64,000 nt of DNA from Paragemmobacter ruber (GCF_009908315.1 NZ_JAAATW010000003.1:372001-436000), one strand, 5' to 3'; shown: positions 10,925 through 21,300, numbered from the stretch's first letter. A program made the numbers and translations. Notes: a model not told the origin generated them from the letters alone.

Positions 10925-11994
10925 CATGTGAAGAGGCGCGAGGGGCGGAACGGGGCCAGGGCCGGGCTTTCGCCCTGCCCCAGCACCTCGGCCGCCAGAA
11001 GGGCGGCCACATGCGGGGCGAGCGTTGCGCCGGAATGCATCACAGCCACGGACAGCCCCGGCGCCACCGCACCTATGGCGGGCAGACCATCGCCCGGCAC
11101 CGGGCGTTGCGCCAGGATCAGCCGGTCAGGCCGGATATCGGCCTGCGGGAAGATCGCGCGCAGACGGGCCAGCGTCGCGCGGATCAGCGCGTCGGGACCG
11201 GGTAGGTCTTCGCTGGCGTCGGATTGGTGATGCGCGGCGGCGGGCGCGATGAGGCGGCCGTCGCGGTCCTGCCGCACCTCCTGTTCCGGTGTGGCGAGGA
11301 TATGGGTCAACAGGGGCGGCAGCGGCTGGCTGTGCAGCACCGCGCCGGGGCGGTGCTGCATCGGCAGCGTCAGGCCGAGCGGCACCAACAGCGCGGGCGT
11401 GCCGGTCCCGGTGGCAAGGATCACATGATCGGCCATGATCGTGGCCTGCGGCATGCGCAGGCCGATCACCCTGCCCTGTGCGGTGAGCAGCGCCTCGCCC
11501 CGCAAACCGAGGATGACCCTCGCGCCGCGCGCGCTGGCGGCAGAGAGCAGGCGGTCGGTCAGCGCGGCAAGGTCCACGGCGCGTTCGGTGGGAAAGAACA
11601 GCGCGCGGTCGGGCGGGTTGGCGATAAGCGGCTCCCGCCGCGCGATTTCCGCCCGGTCCAGCAGGCGCAGGGGATAGCCAAGGCGATGCAGGGCCTCGTG
11701 CTGGTGGTCGAAATCCGCACCCGTCGCTTCATGCCAAAGGCAGCCTTGCGGTTGGGGATCAAGGCCAAGCTCTGCCGCCAGCGCCTGATGCGCCTCCATC
11801 GCGGCGTGGCGCAGGTGGAAATGCGCCTCGGACAGGAAAAAGCTGGCATTGACCCAGCCGAAACTGCCCCCCGACGCCGCCCCCGCCGGGGAACCGGCAT
11901 CAACCACCGTGACGGTCGCGCCGCCCTTGGCCAACTGATGGGCCAGCGCGGCGCCGGTGATGCCTGCACCAAGGATCAGGATATGGGGTTGCAT
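10924..11994 (-). CDS. FAD-dependent amino-acid oxidase/dehydrogenase (DAO family)
   Basis: Flavoprotein of 356 residues. The N-terminal HILILGAGITGAALAHQLA is a GxGxxG dinucleotide fold, and VVDAG ends the second strand with the ribose-binding acid. A C-terminal VAVMHSGATLAPHVAALLA segment is the usual FAD-contacting end of the DadA/ThiO/GlyOx group. I chose ATG 11994 (MQPHILILG) because the nucleotide fold should start within a few residues of the N-terminus. It is divergent from the cupin gene with only 64 bp between. The substrate, probably an amine or amino acid, cannot be fixed. Confidence 0.8.
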   Translation of the reverse strand: MQPHILILGAGITGAALAHQLAKGGATVTVVDAGSPAGAASGGSFGWVNASFFLSEAHFHLRHAAMEAHQALAAELGLDPQPQGCLWHEATGADFDHQHEALHRLGYPLRLLDRAEIARREPLIANPPDRALFFPTERAVDLAALTDRLLSAASARGARVILGLRGEALLTAQGRVIGLRMPQATIMADHVILATGTGTPALLVPLGLTLPMQHRPGAVLHSQPLPPLLTHILATPEQEVRQDRDGRLIAPAAAHHQSDASEDLPGPDALIRATLARLRAIFPQADIRPDRLILAQRPVPGDGLPAIGAVAPGLSVAVMHSGATLAPHVAALLAAEVLGQGESPALAPFRPSRLFT

Positions 11995-12058
11995 GGGGGC
12001 GCGTTTCCCGGACACTGGATTTGGCGCAGAGTGGCATTGGCCCGCGACGGAGGGAAGC

Positions 12059-12487
12059 ATGGATCAGGCGGATCGGATCATCGCGGAACTGGGCCTTGCC
12101 GCCCATCCCGAAGGCGGCTGGTATCGCGAAACGTGGAAAGGGCCGGAGGTGGACGGTCGGGCCGTCGGGACGGCGATCTATTTCCTGCTGAAGGCGGGGG
12201 AGCGGTCGCATTGGCACAGGGTGGATGCGGGCGAGGTCTGGCTGTGGCATGCCGGTGCGCCGCTGGACCTGCGGGTGGCAGAGACGGAGGCGGGGCCGCT
12301 GGTGGTGCATCGGCTGGGGCCGGATGTGCTGGCGGGGGAGCGGCCGCAGGCGGTGGTGCCGGCGGGCTGGTGGCAGACGGCCGAGGCGGGCGCGGGCTGG
12401 GCGCTGGTCAGTTGCTGCGTGGCGCCGGGCTTCCGGTTTGCGGGGTTTGAACTGGCGGCGCCGGGGTTTACCATCGACGGGCGCTGA
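12059..12487 (+). CDS. DUF985 cupin-fold protein
   Basis: Small cupin of 142 residues. It carries the DUF985 signature HPEGGWYRETW near the N-terminus and the beta-barrel strands AIYFLL, SHWHRVDAGEVWLWHAG and VVPAGWWQ. The family is structurally known, but its reaction is not settled. ATG 12059 follows GGAGGGAAG. The longer upstream frame from 11957 overlaps the divergent oxidoreductase and is not used. Confidence 0.85.
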   Translation: MDQADRIIAELGLAAHPEGGWYRETWKGPEVDGRAVGTAIYFLLKAGERSHWHRVDAGEVWLWHAGAPLDLRVAETEAGPLVVHRLGPDVLAGERPQAVVPAGWWQTAEAGAGWALVSCCVAPGFRFAGFELAAPGFTIDGR

Positions 12488-12617
12488 GGCGATATCCGGC
12501 GCGGATGTCGCGGCGGGATCGTGGGCCAGAGGGGCCTGGCGATCCGGGGGGATGGCGGAATCTGCGCCATACTCCGATCCGTCTTCTGTGTCAGAAGCCG
12601 TTTGCCGGGGGAGCGAC

Positions 12618-13502
12618 ATGGATCACAAGACATGGCTTGCCGCATTGCCAGCCGAGGCAAAGGCGCAGCTGTCCGCCCGTTCGGATGCCGCCGGGCTGCG
12701 CCATCTGGCGCTGCATCTGGGGGCGATCCTTGCCCTTGGCGGGATCATCGCGGCGGGTGTGCTGGGGTGGTGGCTCCTTTTGCCGGTGCAGGGGGTGCTT
12801 ATCGTGTTCCTCTTCACGCTGGAACATGAGGCGACGCATCAGACGCCCTTCGCGCGGATCTGGCTGAACGAGGCGGCGGGCCATCTTTGCGGCTTCCTGC
12901 TTGTGCTGCCTTTCCTCTGGTTTCGGTATTTTCATCTGGCCCATCACCGCTGGACCAATATCGAAGGCCGCGACCCGGAACTGGACGGGGCAAAGCCAGA
13001 GACGCGGGCGGCGTGGCTGTGGCATGTGTCGGGTCTTCCCTACTGGATGTCGCAGGCGCGGCTGGTGATCGGGCTGGCGCTGGGCCGGGTGCGGGCGCCC
13101 TACCTGCCCGAAGGCGCCCTGCCCCGCATCACGCGCGAGGCGCGCGTCCTGCTGGCGGGTTATGCGCTGGTACTTTTGTCGTTCTTCTGGACCACCCTCC
13201 TGCTTTGGATCTGGGTGATTCCCGCTCTCTTGGGCCAGCCCTTCCTGCGGCTGTATCTTCTGGCCGAGCATGGCGATTGCCCGCGCGTGGCCGACATGTT
13301 CCTGAACACGCGGACGACCTTCACCAACCGCATCGTGCGTTTCGTCGCCTGGAACATGCCCTATCATGTCGAGCATCACGTCGCCCCCACCGTCCCTTTC
13401 CATCACCTGCCCGCCTTGCACGCCTTGATGCGCGACCGGCTGGCGGTGACGGCAGAGGGGTACAGGGCCTTTACGCGGGACTATCTGGCCCGCCGCCGCT
13501 GA
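12618..13502 (+). CDS. Membrane fatty-acid desaturase / hydroxylase
   Basis: Membrane-bound di-iron enzyme of 294 residues. All three histidine boxes are present: HEATH (about residue 73), HLAHHRW (about residue 108) and HVEHH (about residue 252), separated by hydrophobic helices. This is the pattern of the membrane FA_desaturase family (acyl-lipid desaturases, alkane and carotenoid hydroxylases). ATG 12618 follows a GGGGGAG site. The member type cannot be decided from the sequence; no electron-transfer partner is adjacent. Confidence 0.85.
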   Translation: MDHKTWLAALPAEAKAQLSARSDAAGLRHLALHLGAILALGGIIAAGVLGWWLLLPVQGVLIVFLFTLEHEATHQTPFARIWLNEAAGHLCGFLLVLPFLWFRYFHLAHHRWTNIEGRDPELDGAKPETRAAWLWHVSGLPYWMSQARLVIGLALGRVRAPYLPEGALPRITREARVLLAGYALVLLSFFWTTLLLWIWVIPALLGQPFLRLYLLAEHGDCPRVADMFLNTRTTFTNRIVRFVAWNMPYHVEHHVAPTVPFHHLPALHALMRDRLAVTAEGYRAFTRDYLARRR

Positions 13503-13592
13503 TGGGTTTGGGCCGAAGCCATAATCCCGGACTATTGATACCGTTACAATTCAGCATTGGCGTCGGACCCGCGTCTTGGATAGCAGGGGCGC

Positions 13593-14486
13593 ATGACCGA
13601 CCCTGTGCCCACCCCGACCAAGCCCGAGGACAGCCCGAAGGGCCTGATCCTTGCGATATCCGCCTATCTTCTGTGGGGATTTCTGCCCCTGTACATGAAG
13701 GCGCTGTCAGAGGTGCCGGTGCTTGAGGTGCTGGCGCATCGGGTGATCTGGTCGGTGCCCGTGGCCGGGGCGATCCTGATCTGGCTTGGGCGGACAGCGG
13801 ACCTGCGGGCGGCGATCCGCAGCCCGCGCATGATCGGCATGGCGGCGCTGACGGCGGGGCTGATCTCGGTCAACTGGGCGATCTATGTCTGGTCGATCCA
13901 GTCAGGCCAGGCGCTGGAGGCGGCGCTGGGCTATTACATCAACCCGCTGTTTTCGGTCTTCCTCGGGGCGGTGCTGCTGAAGGAACGGCTGAGCCCTCCG
14001 CAATGGGCGGCCATCGCGCTGGCCGCGCTGGCCGTCGCGGTGCTGACATGGGAGGCGGGGCGCGTGCCGGTGGTCGCGCTGGCGCTGACGGTGAGCTGGG
14101 GCTTTTATGCCTATCTGAAGAAGCGCCTGCCGCTGGGGCCGAACCAGGGGTTCATGCTGGAAGTTCTAATCCTGTCGCCCTTCGCGCTGGGCTGGGTGGG
14201 CTGGATCGCGGCACGGGGCGAGATGGTGTTTCTTGCCGATGCCTGGGCGACAGTGCTGCTGCTTTTGGCGGGGGTGGTCACGGCGGTGCCGCTCATGCTC
14301 TATGCCAATGGGGCGAAACTGCTGCGGCTGACGACGATCGCCATCCTGCAATATATCGCGCCGACGATGATCTTCCTGACGGCGGTTTTCGTCTTTGGCG
14401 AGCCTTTCGGAACGGCGCGGGCGGTGGCCTTTCCAATGATCTGGGCGGCGCTGGTGATCTATACCGGGTCGATGCTGCGGCGTTAG
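13593..14486 (+). CDS. rarD: EamA-family permease RarD
   Basis: Ten-helix inner-membrane protein of 297 residues. KGLILAISAYLLWGFLPLYMK, VLEVLAHRVIWSVP, NWAIYVWSIQSGQALEAALGYYINPLF and AILQYIAPTMIF are hallmarks of the RarD branch of EamA permeases. The family was named from chloramphenicol sensitivity; the true substrate is not known. The start is the first ATG after AGGGGCGC. A Rhodobacterales-type repeat follows the stop. Confidence 0.92.
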   Translation: MTDPVPTPTKPEDSPKGLILAISAYLLWGFLPLYMKALSEVPVLEVLAHRVIWSVPVAGAILIWLGRTADLRAAIRSPRMIGMAALTAGLISVNWAIYVWSIQSGQALEAALGYYINPLFSVFLGAVLLKERLSPPQWAAIALAALAVAVLTWEAGRVPVVALALTVSWGFYAYLKKRLPLGPNQGFMLEVLILSPFALGWVGWIAARGEMVFLADAWATVLLLLAGVVTAVPLMLYANGAKLLRLTTIAILQYIAPTMIFLTAVFVFGEPFGTARAVAFPMIWAALVIYTGSMLRR

Positions 14487-14506
14487 CGCAAGGTGCGCCT
14501 GCGGAA

Positions 14507-14556
14507 GCGGGGGCCAGCCCCCGCACCCCCGGGGTATTTGCAACCAAGATGAAGCA
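14507..14556 (+). repeat. GC hairpin plus conserved tail, probable dispersed intergenic repeat
   Basis: gcggggg-ccag-cccccgc hairpin followed by acccccggggtatttgcaa and ccaagatgaag. From memory, intergenic elements of this form recur in Rhodobacteraceae genomes behind genes; only one copy lies in this window. It is placed where the rarD transcript should end. Confidence 0.5.
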
Positions 14557-14577
14557 GGGCGACAGGGCGCAAACCGC

Positions 14578-15672
14578 CTAGTCCGGCTGGCTGAGCCTGC
14601 CCCCGCCCACAAGCGCGGCGACGCCCGTGGTCGCGGGACCGGAGGTCGCCATGCCACGCGCCACACGGACGGCAAGGAAGGCGAAGGCCTGCGCCTCCAG
14701 CATGTCGCCATCAAGACCGGCAGCCTCGATCGGCTCAGCCTCAACCCGCATCCGGGCGGAGAGTTCCGCCATGATGCGGGCGTTGTGCCGCCCGCCCCCG
14801 GTGACCAGAAGGCGGGTGACGGGAACGGGGAAATGTTCCGCCCCGCGTGCCACAGCAGCGGCGGCGGCGGCGGCAAGGGTGGCGGCGGCGTCCTCGGTGG
14901 AGAGGTTGCCCATATCGAGGGCCGTGTGAAAATCGTTGCGATCCAGCGACTTGGGCGGCATGCGGTGAAAGAACGGATGCCGCAGGAAGGCGGCGAGACG
15001 GTCTTCGTCCACCTGACCCTGCAGCCCGGTCGCCCCGTCGGGATCGAGCGGTTGGCCCGTGCGGGTAAGCATGAGGTCATTGAGCGGCGCGTTGGCGGGG
15101 CCCGTGTCGAAGGCCAGAAGCGCACCGTGCGCTTCGGGTGCGGGCTGGCGCGGGTCGATCCAGGTGACGTTGCCGACGCCGCCGAGGTTGAGCATGGCAA
15201 GCGGCTGCGTGGCGCCAATCTGGCGGGCGCAGGCGAAATGGAAGAAAGGGGCCAGCGGCGCGCCCTGCCCGCCCATGGCCACATCCGCGCTGCGGAAATC
15301 CCAGACCACAGGCACCCCCAGCGCGCGCGCCAGAAGCGCGCCGTCGCCCGCCTGATGCGTCCCCTTGCCCTTTGGATCATGCGCCAGCGTCTGGCCGTGG
15401 AAGCCGATCACCTCGGCCCCCGAAAACCGCGACAGAAGCTCGGCATGGGCGGCCTCTACCACCTCGGCCGCCTCGGCCACGCCCGCCTCGCCCGGCCAGC
15501 GGCCCAGACCTGCGCGGATCGTGGCCTGTTCGGCGGGGGAATAAGGGCGGAACGCCGTGGGGCCGAAGTCGAGGATGCGCTCCCCGTCGGTCAGGAGCAT
15601 GGCCGCATCCACCCCGTCGAGCGAGGTGCCTGACATGGTTCCCAGCGCCCAGACCGCTCCTCCGCTTCGCAT
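14578..15672 (-). CDS. anmK: Anhydro-N-acetylmuramic acid kinase
   Basis: Cytosolic kinase of 364 residues that converts 1,6-anhydro-MurNAc to MurNAc-6-phosphate in peptidoglycan recycling. [15 protein letters not shown] at the N-terminus is the nucleotide-binding signature; [23 protein letters not shown] and [13 protein letters not shown] follow in the family order. I used ATG 15672 with GGGGAAG just before it, because the frame upstream to 15732 runs into the divergent tyrS start. The transcript runs toward rarD. Confidence 0.95.
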   Translation of the reverse strand: MRSGGAVWALGTMSGTSLDGVDAAMLLTDGERILDFGPTAFRPYSPAEQATIRAGLGRWPGEAGVAEAAEVVEAAHAELLSRFSGAEVIGFHGQTLAHDPKGKGTHQAGDGALLARALGVPVVWDFRSADVAMGGQGAPLAPFFHFACARQIGATQPLAMLNLGGVGNVTWIDPRQPAPEAHGALLAFDTGPANAPLNDLMLTRTGQPLDPDGATGLQGQVDEDRLAAFLRHPFFHRMPPKSLDRNDFHTALDMGNLSTEDAAATLAAAAAAAVARGAEHFPVPVTRLLVTGGGRHNARIMAELSARMRVEAEPIEAAGLDGDMLEAQAFAFLAVRVARGMATSGPATTGVAALVGGGRLSQPD

Positions 15673-15730
15673 CTTCCCCTTACCCCCCGGCGCCGCTATA
15701 CCGCAGCCCGAGTTAAAGCACGGGTGCCCC

Positions 15731-16981
15731 ATGACCTACCATCCGAAATCCGACTTCCTGCACGTGATGATGACGCGCGGCTATCTGGCCGATTGCACCG
15801 ATTATCAGGGGCTGGACGAGGCTTTGGTGAAAGGGGTGCTGCCCGCCTATATCGGCTATGATGCCACGGCTGCGAGCCTGCATGTGGGCCACCTGCTGAA
15901 CATCATGATGCTGCGCTGGCTGCAGAAGACCGGCCACAAGCCGATCACCCTGATGGGGGGCGGGACCACCAAGGTGGGCGATCCGTCCTTCCGCGCCGAG
16001 GAGCGCCCGCTGCTGACGCCCGCGCAGATCGACAGCAACATTTCCGGCATGCAGAAGGTGTTCGCGCGCTATCTCGCCTATGGTGAGGGCGCGACGGATG
16101 CCGTGATGCTGAACAATGCCGAATGGCTGGACAGCCTGAATTACCTCGATTTCCTGCGCGACATCGGGCGGCATTTTTCTGTCAACCGGATGCTGTCCTT
16201 CGAAAGCGTGAAGTCGCGGCTGGACCGGGAGCAGAGCCTGTCCTTCCTCGAATTCAACTACATGATCCTGCAGGCCTATGACTTTCTTGAACTCTACCGC
16301 CGCTATGGCTGCCGGTTGCAGATGGGCGGCAGCGACCAGTGGGGCAATATCGTCAACGGGATCGACCTGACGCGCCGCGTGCTGGATGCCGAGATCTTCG
16401 GCCTGACATCGCCGCTGCTGACCACAAGCGACGGGCGCAAGATGGGCAAATCTGCCAGTGGCGCAGTCTGGCTCGATGGCGGCATGCTGAGCCCCTACGA
16501 ATTCTGGCAGTTCTGGCGCAACACGACCGATGCGGATGTGGGCCGGTTCCTGAAGCTCTATACCGAATTGCCGGTGGAGGAATGTGATCGGCTGGGCGCT
16601 CTGGCTGGGTCCGAGATCAATGCGGCCAAGATCATCCTCGCCAATCAGGTGACCACGCTCCTGCACGGGGCGGAGGCCGCGGCGGCGGCAGAGGCCACGG
16701 CGCGCGAGGTGTTCGAAAAGGGCGGGATCGGCGAGGATCTGCCCCGGATTGCGCTGGCACCCGAGGAAGTGGCGGATGGCGTGGGCATCGTGCAACTCTT
16801 CGTGCGCGCCGGGTTGGCGGCGTCGGGCAAGGATGCCAAGCGGCTGATCGCGGAAGGCGGAGCGCGGGTGAATGACGAGATCGTCACCGATGTGGCGTTG
16901 CGGCTGGGCGCAGGCGATCTGGCCGAACCGCTGAAGCTGACGGCCGGGAAGAAGCGGCACGCGCTGGTGACGCTGGGCTGA
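15731..16981 (+). CDS. tyrS: Tyrosyl-tRNA synthetase
   Basis: Class Ic aminoacyl-tRNA synthetase of 416 residues. The HIGH motif appears as HVGH near residue 53, the tyrosine site region as [30 protein letters not shown], the KMSKS loop as KMGKSASG near residue 237, and the C-terminal S4-like RNA-binding domain includes [20 protein letters not shown] 15731 starts the conserved MTYHPKSDF. It is followed by an unusual row of hairpins before the converging cyclophilin genes. Confidence 0.97.
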   Translation: MTYHPKSDFLHVMMTRGYLADCTDYQGLDEALVKGVLPAYIGYDATAASLHVGHLLNIMMLRWLQKTGHKPITLMGGGTTKVGDPSFRAEERPLLTPAQIDSNISGMQKVFARYLAYGEGATDAVMLNNAEWLDSLNYLDFLRDIGRHFSVNRMLSFESVKSRLDREQSLSFLEFNYMILQAYDFLELYRRYGCRLQMGGSDQWGNIVNGIDLTRRVLDAEIFGLTSPLLTTSDGRKMGKSASGAVWLDGGMLSPYEFWQFWRNTTDADVGRFLKLYTELPVEECDRLGALAGSEINAAKIILANQVTTLLHGAEAAAAAEATAREVFEKGGIGEDLPRIALAPEEVADGVGIVQLFVRAGLAASGKDAKRLIAEGGARVNDEIVTDVALRLGAGDLAEPLKLTAGKKRHALVTLG

Positions 16982-17002
16982 GCGGTTCGGACGGAGGCCG
17001 GA

Positions 17003-17112
17003 GAAAAATCTTCCGTGAAGATTTTTCCCCCACGCGGTCTGCCGTGGCAGACCGGGAAGAATTTTCCCTGAAAATTCTTCGCGTTGCGAAAGATTTTCTA
17101 TGAAATCTTTCG
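17003..17112. repeat. Tandem array of four short hairpins
   Basis: Four consecutive inverted repeats fill the gap: gaaaaatcttc/gaagatttttc (17003-17027, loop cgt); cggtctgc/gcagaccg (17035-17054, loop cgtg); gaagaattttc/gaaaattcttc (17056-17080, loop cct); cgaaagattt/aaatctttcg (17087-17112). Stems are 8-11 bp, loops 3-6 nt. Three of the four are AT-rich in a GC-rich genome. A separate terminator follows. Related arrays lie at 51376 and 55708. Confidence 0.8.
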
Positions 17113-17128
17113 TCGCGGCCGGATGAAA

Positions 17129-17160
17129 AGAAGGGGGCCGAGGCCCCCTTCTCCGTTTCA
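17129..17160. terminator. Terminator between tyrS and the cyclophilin genes
   Basis: agaagggggc / gcccccttct stem (17129-17138, 17143-17152) with a cgag loop. A-rich DNA on the left gives a T-run on the minus strand (tttcat direction), and ctccgttt follows on the plus strand. It probably works in both directions. Confidence 0.75.
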
Positions 17161-17178
17161 CGCAAGGCGCAGAGAGGC

Positions 17179-17776
17179 CTACTCGGCCACGGTCACTTTG
17201 GCCATGTAATCCGGCCCGTCCACCGCGCCGTTCGCCGCCTGATCGCCCTTCTTGATGGCGTCCACCACCTCCATCCCGGAAATCACCCGGCCGAGCACGG
17301 TGTACTGCCCGTCCAGATGCGGGGCGGGGGCGAACATGATGAAGAACTGGCTGTTGGCGCTGTTGGGGTCCATCGACCGGGCCATGCCCACCACGCCGCG
17401 ATCGAAGGTGGCATCCGAAAACTCGGCCGCCAGATCGGGCCGGGCCGACCCGCCCATTCCCGCCATGGACAGATCACCGCCCTGGCGGCCGAACTCCACA
17501 TCGCCCGTCTGCGCCATGAAGCCGTCGATCACCCGGTGGAAGACCACGCCATCATAGGCGCCTTCGCGGGCCAGTTCCGTGACCTGCGCGACATGGCCGG
17601 GTGCCAGATCCTGCGCGAGGTCGATCACGATCGTGCCGGTGGTGGAGCCCGCCACCTCGATCACCAGATTCGGACCGGGGCCATCGGTCGCATCCTGCGC
17701 CGCTGCGCTCTGGCTGAGGGCAAAGCCCCCCAGCACGGCCAGACCCACCCCGAACAGCCCCGCTGCGAAGAACCGG

Positions 17777-17787
<11 letters not shown>
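17179..17787 (-). CDS. Exported cyclophilin-type peptidyl-prolyl isomerase
   Basis: Cyclophilin of 202 residues with a cleavable signal peptide: basic MLRDR, hydrophobic AAGLFGVGLAVLGGFAL, then SAAAQDA as a likely cleavage site. It therefore acts in the periplasm, catalysing proline cis/trans isomerisation during protein folding. The catalytic region VVFHRVIDGFMAQTGD and the NSANSQFFIMFAP core are intact. Its first 11 bases overlap the end of the cytosolic cyclophilin gene, so the two form one operon. It looks like a duplicate of the neighbour that gained a signal peptide. Confidence 0.93.
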
Positions 17788-18286
<499 letters not shown>

Positions 18287-18392
18287 GGGGGAATCCTCCG
18301 TTTGTCCGGGCGGGAACCTAATGGGGCGGGCGGGCCATGGAAAGGGCGAAAGCCTGCGGCATGGGGCCGGTGGGCAGGGGACGGCCAAGCTT

Positions 18393-18430
18393 GCCACGGT
18401 TGGCACGGTTGCCGTGGTTGCCACGGTTGA
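18393..18430. repeat. Short tandem repeat of a ggttgccac-type unit
   Basis: About four copies of a 9-10 bp unit (ccacggttg, gcacggttg, ccgtggttg, ccacggttg) lie between the divergent ppiB and pgk genes. The middle also folds back (cacgg-ttg-ccgtg). Possible slippage site in the shared promoter region. Confidence 0.6.
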
Positions 18431-18486
18431 CTGTCGGGGCGAAGGCGCGGCAAGAGGGGCCACAAGTTCCTGTGATGGAGGCGAGG

Positions 18487-19677
18487 ATGGGCTGGAAGAC
18501 GCTCGACGATGTAGCGCTGGCGGGCAAGACCGTGCTGGTGCGCGTGGATATCAACGTGCCGATGGAAGATGGGCGCGTGACCGATGCCACGCGGATCGAA
18601 AAGATCGTCCCCACAGTCGAGGATATCATCGCGCGGGGCGGCAAGGTGGTGCTTCTGGCGCATTTCGACCGGCCGAAGGGCAAGGTCGTGCCGGAGATGA
18701 GCCTGTCGCACGTCGCCCCCGCCCTGCAGGCCGCGCTGGGGCGCAAGGTGGTGTTCGGGGCCGATAGCGTGGGCGAGGCGGCAGCCGCGGCCATCGCGGC
18801 CGCCGCGCCGGGCGATGTGGTGCTGTTGGAGAATACCCGTTTCCATCCGGGCGAGGAAAAGAATGACCCTGCCCTCGCCCAGGGCATGGCCGCGCTGGGC
18901 GATGTCTATGTGAACGATGCCTTTTCCGCGGCGCACCGGGCGCATGCCTCTACCGCCGCCATCGCGGGGCTCTTGCCCACGGCTGCAGGCCGGTTGATGG
19001 AGGCAGAGTTGCGCGCGCTGGAGGCGGCGCTGGGCCATCCGGTGCGCCCGGTGGTGGCCGTGGTGGGCGGGGCGAAGGTTTCGACCAAGCTCGATCTTCT
19101 GGGCAATCTGGTGACCAAGGTCGATCATCTGGTGATCGGCGGTGGGATGGCGAACACCTTCCTTGTGGCGCAAGGGGTAGAGGTGGGCAAAAGCCTTGCC
19201 GAGCGTGACATGGCCGATACGGCGCGCGACATTCTGGGTAAGGCGCGAGACGCGGGGTGCACCATCCATCTGCCGGTGGATGTGGTCGTCGCGCGCGAAT
19301 TCAAGGCGGGGGCCGCGCATGAGACGGTGCCAGTGGCCGCCTGTCCCGCGGATGCGATGATCCTTGACGCGGGGCCTGCCACGGTGGCCGCGCTGGTGGG
19401 CGTTTTCGAAGCGTCGAGAACCCTGATCTGGAACGGCCCCCTCGGCGCCTTTGAGATCAAGCCCTTTGACGCCGCAACAAATGCGGCGGCGCAGGCGGCG
19501 GCGCGGCTGACACAGGCGGGCAGCCTCGTGTCGGTCGCGGGTGGGGGCGATACGGTGGCCGCGCTGAACGCGGCGGGGGCAGCGGGGGATTTCACCTTCA
19601 TCTCTACGGCGGGCGGGGCCTTCCTCGAATGGATGGAAGGCAAGGACCTGCCCGGCGTCGCCGCGCTGATGGGCTGA
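18487..19677 (+). CDS. pgk: Phosphoglycerate kinase
   Basis: Glycolytic/gluconeogenic kinase of 396 residues, normal length. [41 protein letters not shown], and the C-terminal [12 protein letters not shown] with the nucleotide-binding glycines are present. ATG 18487 was chosen over 18475 because GGAGGCGAGG lies immediately upstream of it. A class I aldolase gene follows on the same strand after 118 bp, so the two may be co-expressed. Confidence 0.97.
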   Translation: MGWKTLDDVALAGKTVLVRVDINVPMEDGRVTDATRIEKIVPTVEDIIARGGKVVLLAHFDRPKGKVVPEMSLSHVAPALQAALGRKVVFGADSVGEAAAAAIAAAAPGDVVLLENTRFHPGEEKNDPALAQGMAALGDVYVNDAFSAAHRAHASTAAIAGLLPTAAGRLMEAELRALEAALGHPVRPVVAVVGGAKVSTKLDLLGNLVTKVDHLVIGGGMANTFLVAQGVEVGKSLAERDMADTARDILGKARDAGCTIHLPVDVVVAREFKAGAAHETVPVAACPADAMILDAGPATVAALVGVFEASRTLIWNGPLGAFEIKPFDAATNAAAQAAARLTQAGSLVSVAGGGDTVAALNAAGAAGDFTFISTAGGAFLEWMEGKDLPGVAALMG

Positions 19678-19795
19678 GGCAGGCCCCTGGGGAGGTCGGA
19701 AGATTCCGGCGTCCCGTTGGCGCTAACTGGATTGCGGGCCGTGCGGGGGCTGGGCTATGTCCTTGCGGAGTGCGCATTTTACAGGGAGAGCCGAC

Positions 19796-20689
19796 ATGAC
19801 CACCGCCGCGATGACCGAAAAGATGCGCGAAGGGCGCGGGTTCATCGCCGCGCTCGATCAATCGGGCGGCTCTACCCCGAAAGCGCTGCGCCAGTACGGC
19901 ATCGCCGATGACGCGTGGAAGACGGAAGACGAGATGTTCGATCTGATGCACGCCATGCGCGCCCGCATCATGACCGCCCCCGCCTTCACGGGCGAAAAGG
20001 TGATCGGCGCGATCCTGTTCGAGCAGACGATGGACCGCATGGTGGATGGCATGCCCACGGCCACCTACCTGTGGCAAAAGCGCGGCGTGGTACCGTTCCT
20101 CAAGATCGACAAGGGGCTTGAGGCGGAAGCGGACGGGGTGCAGCTGATGAAGCCCATTCCGGGGCTGGAGGCGCTGCTCGCGCGGGCTCGGGCGGCGGGG
20201 ATTTTCGGCACCAAGGAACGCTCGGTCATCAGTGCCGCCCATCCGGGCGGGATCAAGGCCATCGTCGCGCAGCAATTCGCGCTGGGCGCGCAGGTGGCGG
20301 CGGCCGGGTTGATGCCGATCCTGGAGCCGGAGGTGACGATCTCCATCCCAGACAAGGCCGAGGCCGAGGCGATCCTGCGCGATGCCCTGCTGGAGGCGCT
20401 GGATGCGCTGCCGCAGGACCGTCAGGTCATGCTGAAACTGAGCTTGCCCAGCGTGGACAACTTCTTTGCGCCGCTGGTGGATCATCCGCGCGTTCTGCGC
20501 GTGGTGGCGCTGTCGGGCGGCCATGCGCGGGATGCGGCCAATGCGATTCTGGCGCGCAACCGGGGTGTGATCGCAAGCTTCAGCCGCGCCCTGAGCGAGG
20601 GGCTGAGCGCCCAGCAATCCGACGCAGCCTTCAACGCCACGCTGGCCGAGGCGATCGAAGGGATCTGGTCGGCCTCTGTCGGGGGTTGA
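19796..20689 (+). CDS. fda: Class I fructose-bisphosphate aldolase
   Basis: Aldolase of 297 residues. The family start MREGRGFIAALDQSGGSTPKAL is followed by FEQTMDRMVDGMPTATYLW, FLKIDKGLEAEADGVQLMKP and the Schiff-base strand MLKLSLPSVDNFF, as in class I bacterial aldolases. It splits fructose-1,6-bisphosphate in the cytosol without metal. AGGGAGAG precedes ATG 19796. It lies downstream of pgk, making a small glycolytic cluster. Confidence 0.93.
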   Translation: MTTAAMTEKMREGRGFIAALDQSGGSTPKALRQYGIADDAWKTEDEMFDLMHAMRARIMTAPAFTGEKVIGAILFEQTMDRMVDGMPTATYLWQKRGVVPFLKIDKGLEAEADGVQLMKPIPGLEALLARARAAGIFGTKERSVISAAHPGGIKAIVAQQFALGAQVAAAGLMPILEPEVTISIPDKAEAEAILRDALLEALDALPQDRQVMLKLSLPSVDNFFAPLVDHPRVLRVVALSGGHARDAANAILARNRGVIASFSRALSEGLSAQQSDAAFNATLAEAIEGIWSASVGG

Positions 20690-20701
20690 TCGAACGACAG
20701 C

Positions 20702-20742
20702 TGCGCGCGCGGGGCGGGCGGCAGATCCCGCCGCGCGCGGCC
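20702..20742 (+). terminator. GC-rich hairpin after the aldolase gene
   Basis: cgcgcgc...ggcggg pairs with cccgcc...gcgcgcg around a short cggcagat loop, with one bulged G. There is no T-run, so termination by this structure alone is uncertain. Confidence 0.35.
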
Positions 20743-20874
20743 CGCTGTGGCATGGAAGCCCCAGATCGCCATCCCTGACCCTGTGGCAGGGGCGAAGCCC
20801 TTGGACGGGCGCGCGCTTTGTGGTTCAAATTCCGTAAAGCGTCCCCGTCAGAGGGGCGATCGAGGCAAGATCAG

Positions 20875-21177
20875 ATGAACCAGACATCCACCCGCCCCTC
20901 GCTTGGTGCCATGGCCTATTTCCTGATGGCCTTCACGCTGGGCAGCTATTTCACCTTCGCCGCCGTGCAGGGCGATTACGGCGTGTTCCGTCAGGTGGAA
21001 ATCGCCGCCGAGGCCGAGGTGCTGCACGCCGAGCGGGACCGTCTGGCCGCCGAACTGGCCGAGATGGAGAACCGCACCCGCCGCTTGTCGGATGATTACC
21101 TCGACATCGACCTATTGGATGAACAGGCGCGCGCCGTGCTGGGTTATGTCCGCGCCGATGAGATCGTGATCCAGTAA
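20875..21177 (+). CDS. ftsB: Septum formation initiator, FtsB/DivIC family
   Basis: Bitopic divisome protein of 100 residues: short cytoplasmic N-terminus, one membrane helix (MAYFLMAFTLGSYFTFAAV), then a coiled coil (AEAEVLHAERDRLAAELAEMENRTRRL) and the short conserved YLDIDLLDEQARAVLGY tail. It bridges FtsL/FtsQ at the septum in other bacteria. ATG 20875 was used; the upstream extension to 20818 adds a basic segment from a non-ATG start. A terminator follows and pdhA begins 234 bp later, as commonly seen in this family of bacteria. Confidence 0.9.
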   Translation: MNQTSTRPSLGAMAYFLMAFTLGSYFTFAAVQGDYGVFRQVEIAAEAEVLHAERDRLAAELAEMENRTRRLSDDYLDIDLLDEQARAVLGYVRADEIVIQ

Positions 21178-21300
21178 GGGCGGCCCCGTTCCGGGCCCGA
21201 CCTGCCCCCCTATCGCCACAGCGCGCCGCCCCTTGAAGGCCCCGTATCAAGCCCGGGGTGCGGTTCCCCTGCCTTTCCGGCAACGCATGGCAGCCATGCG

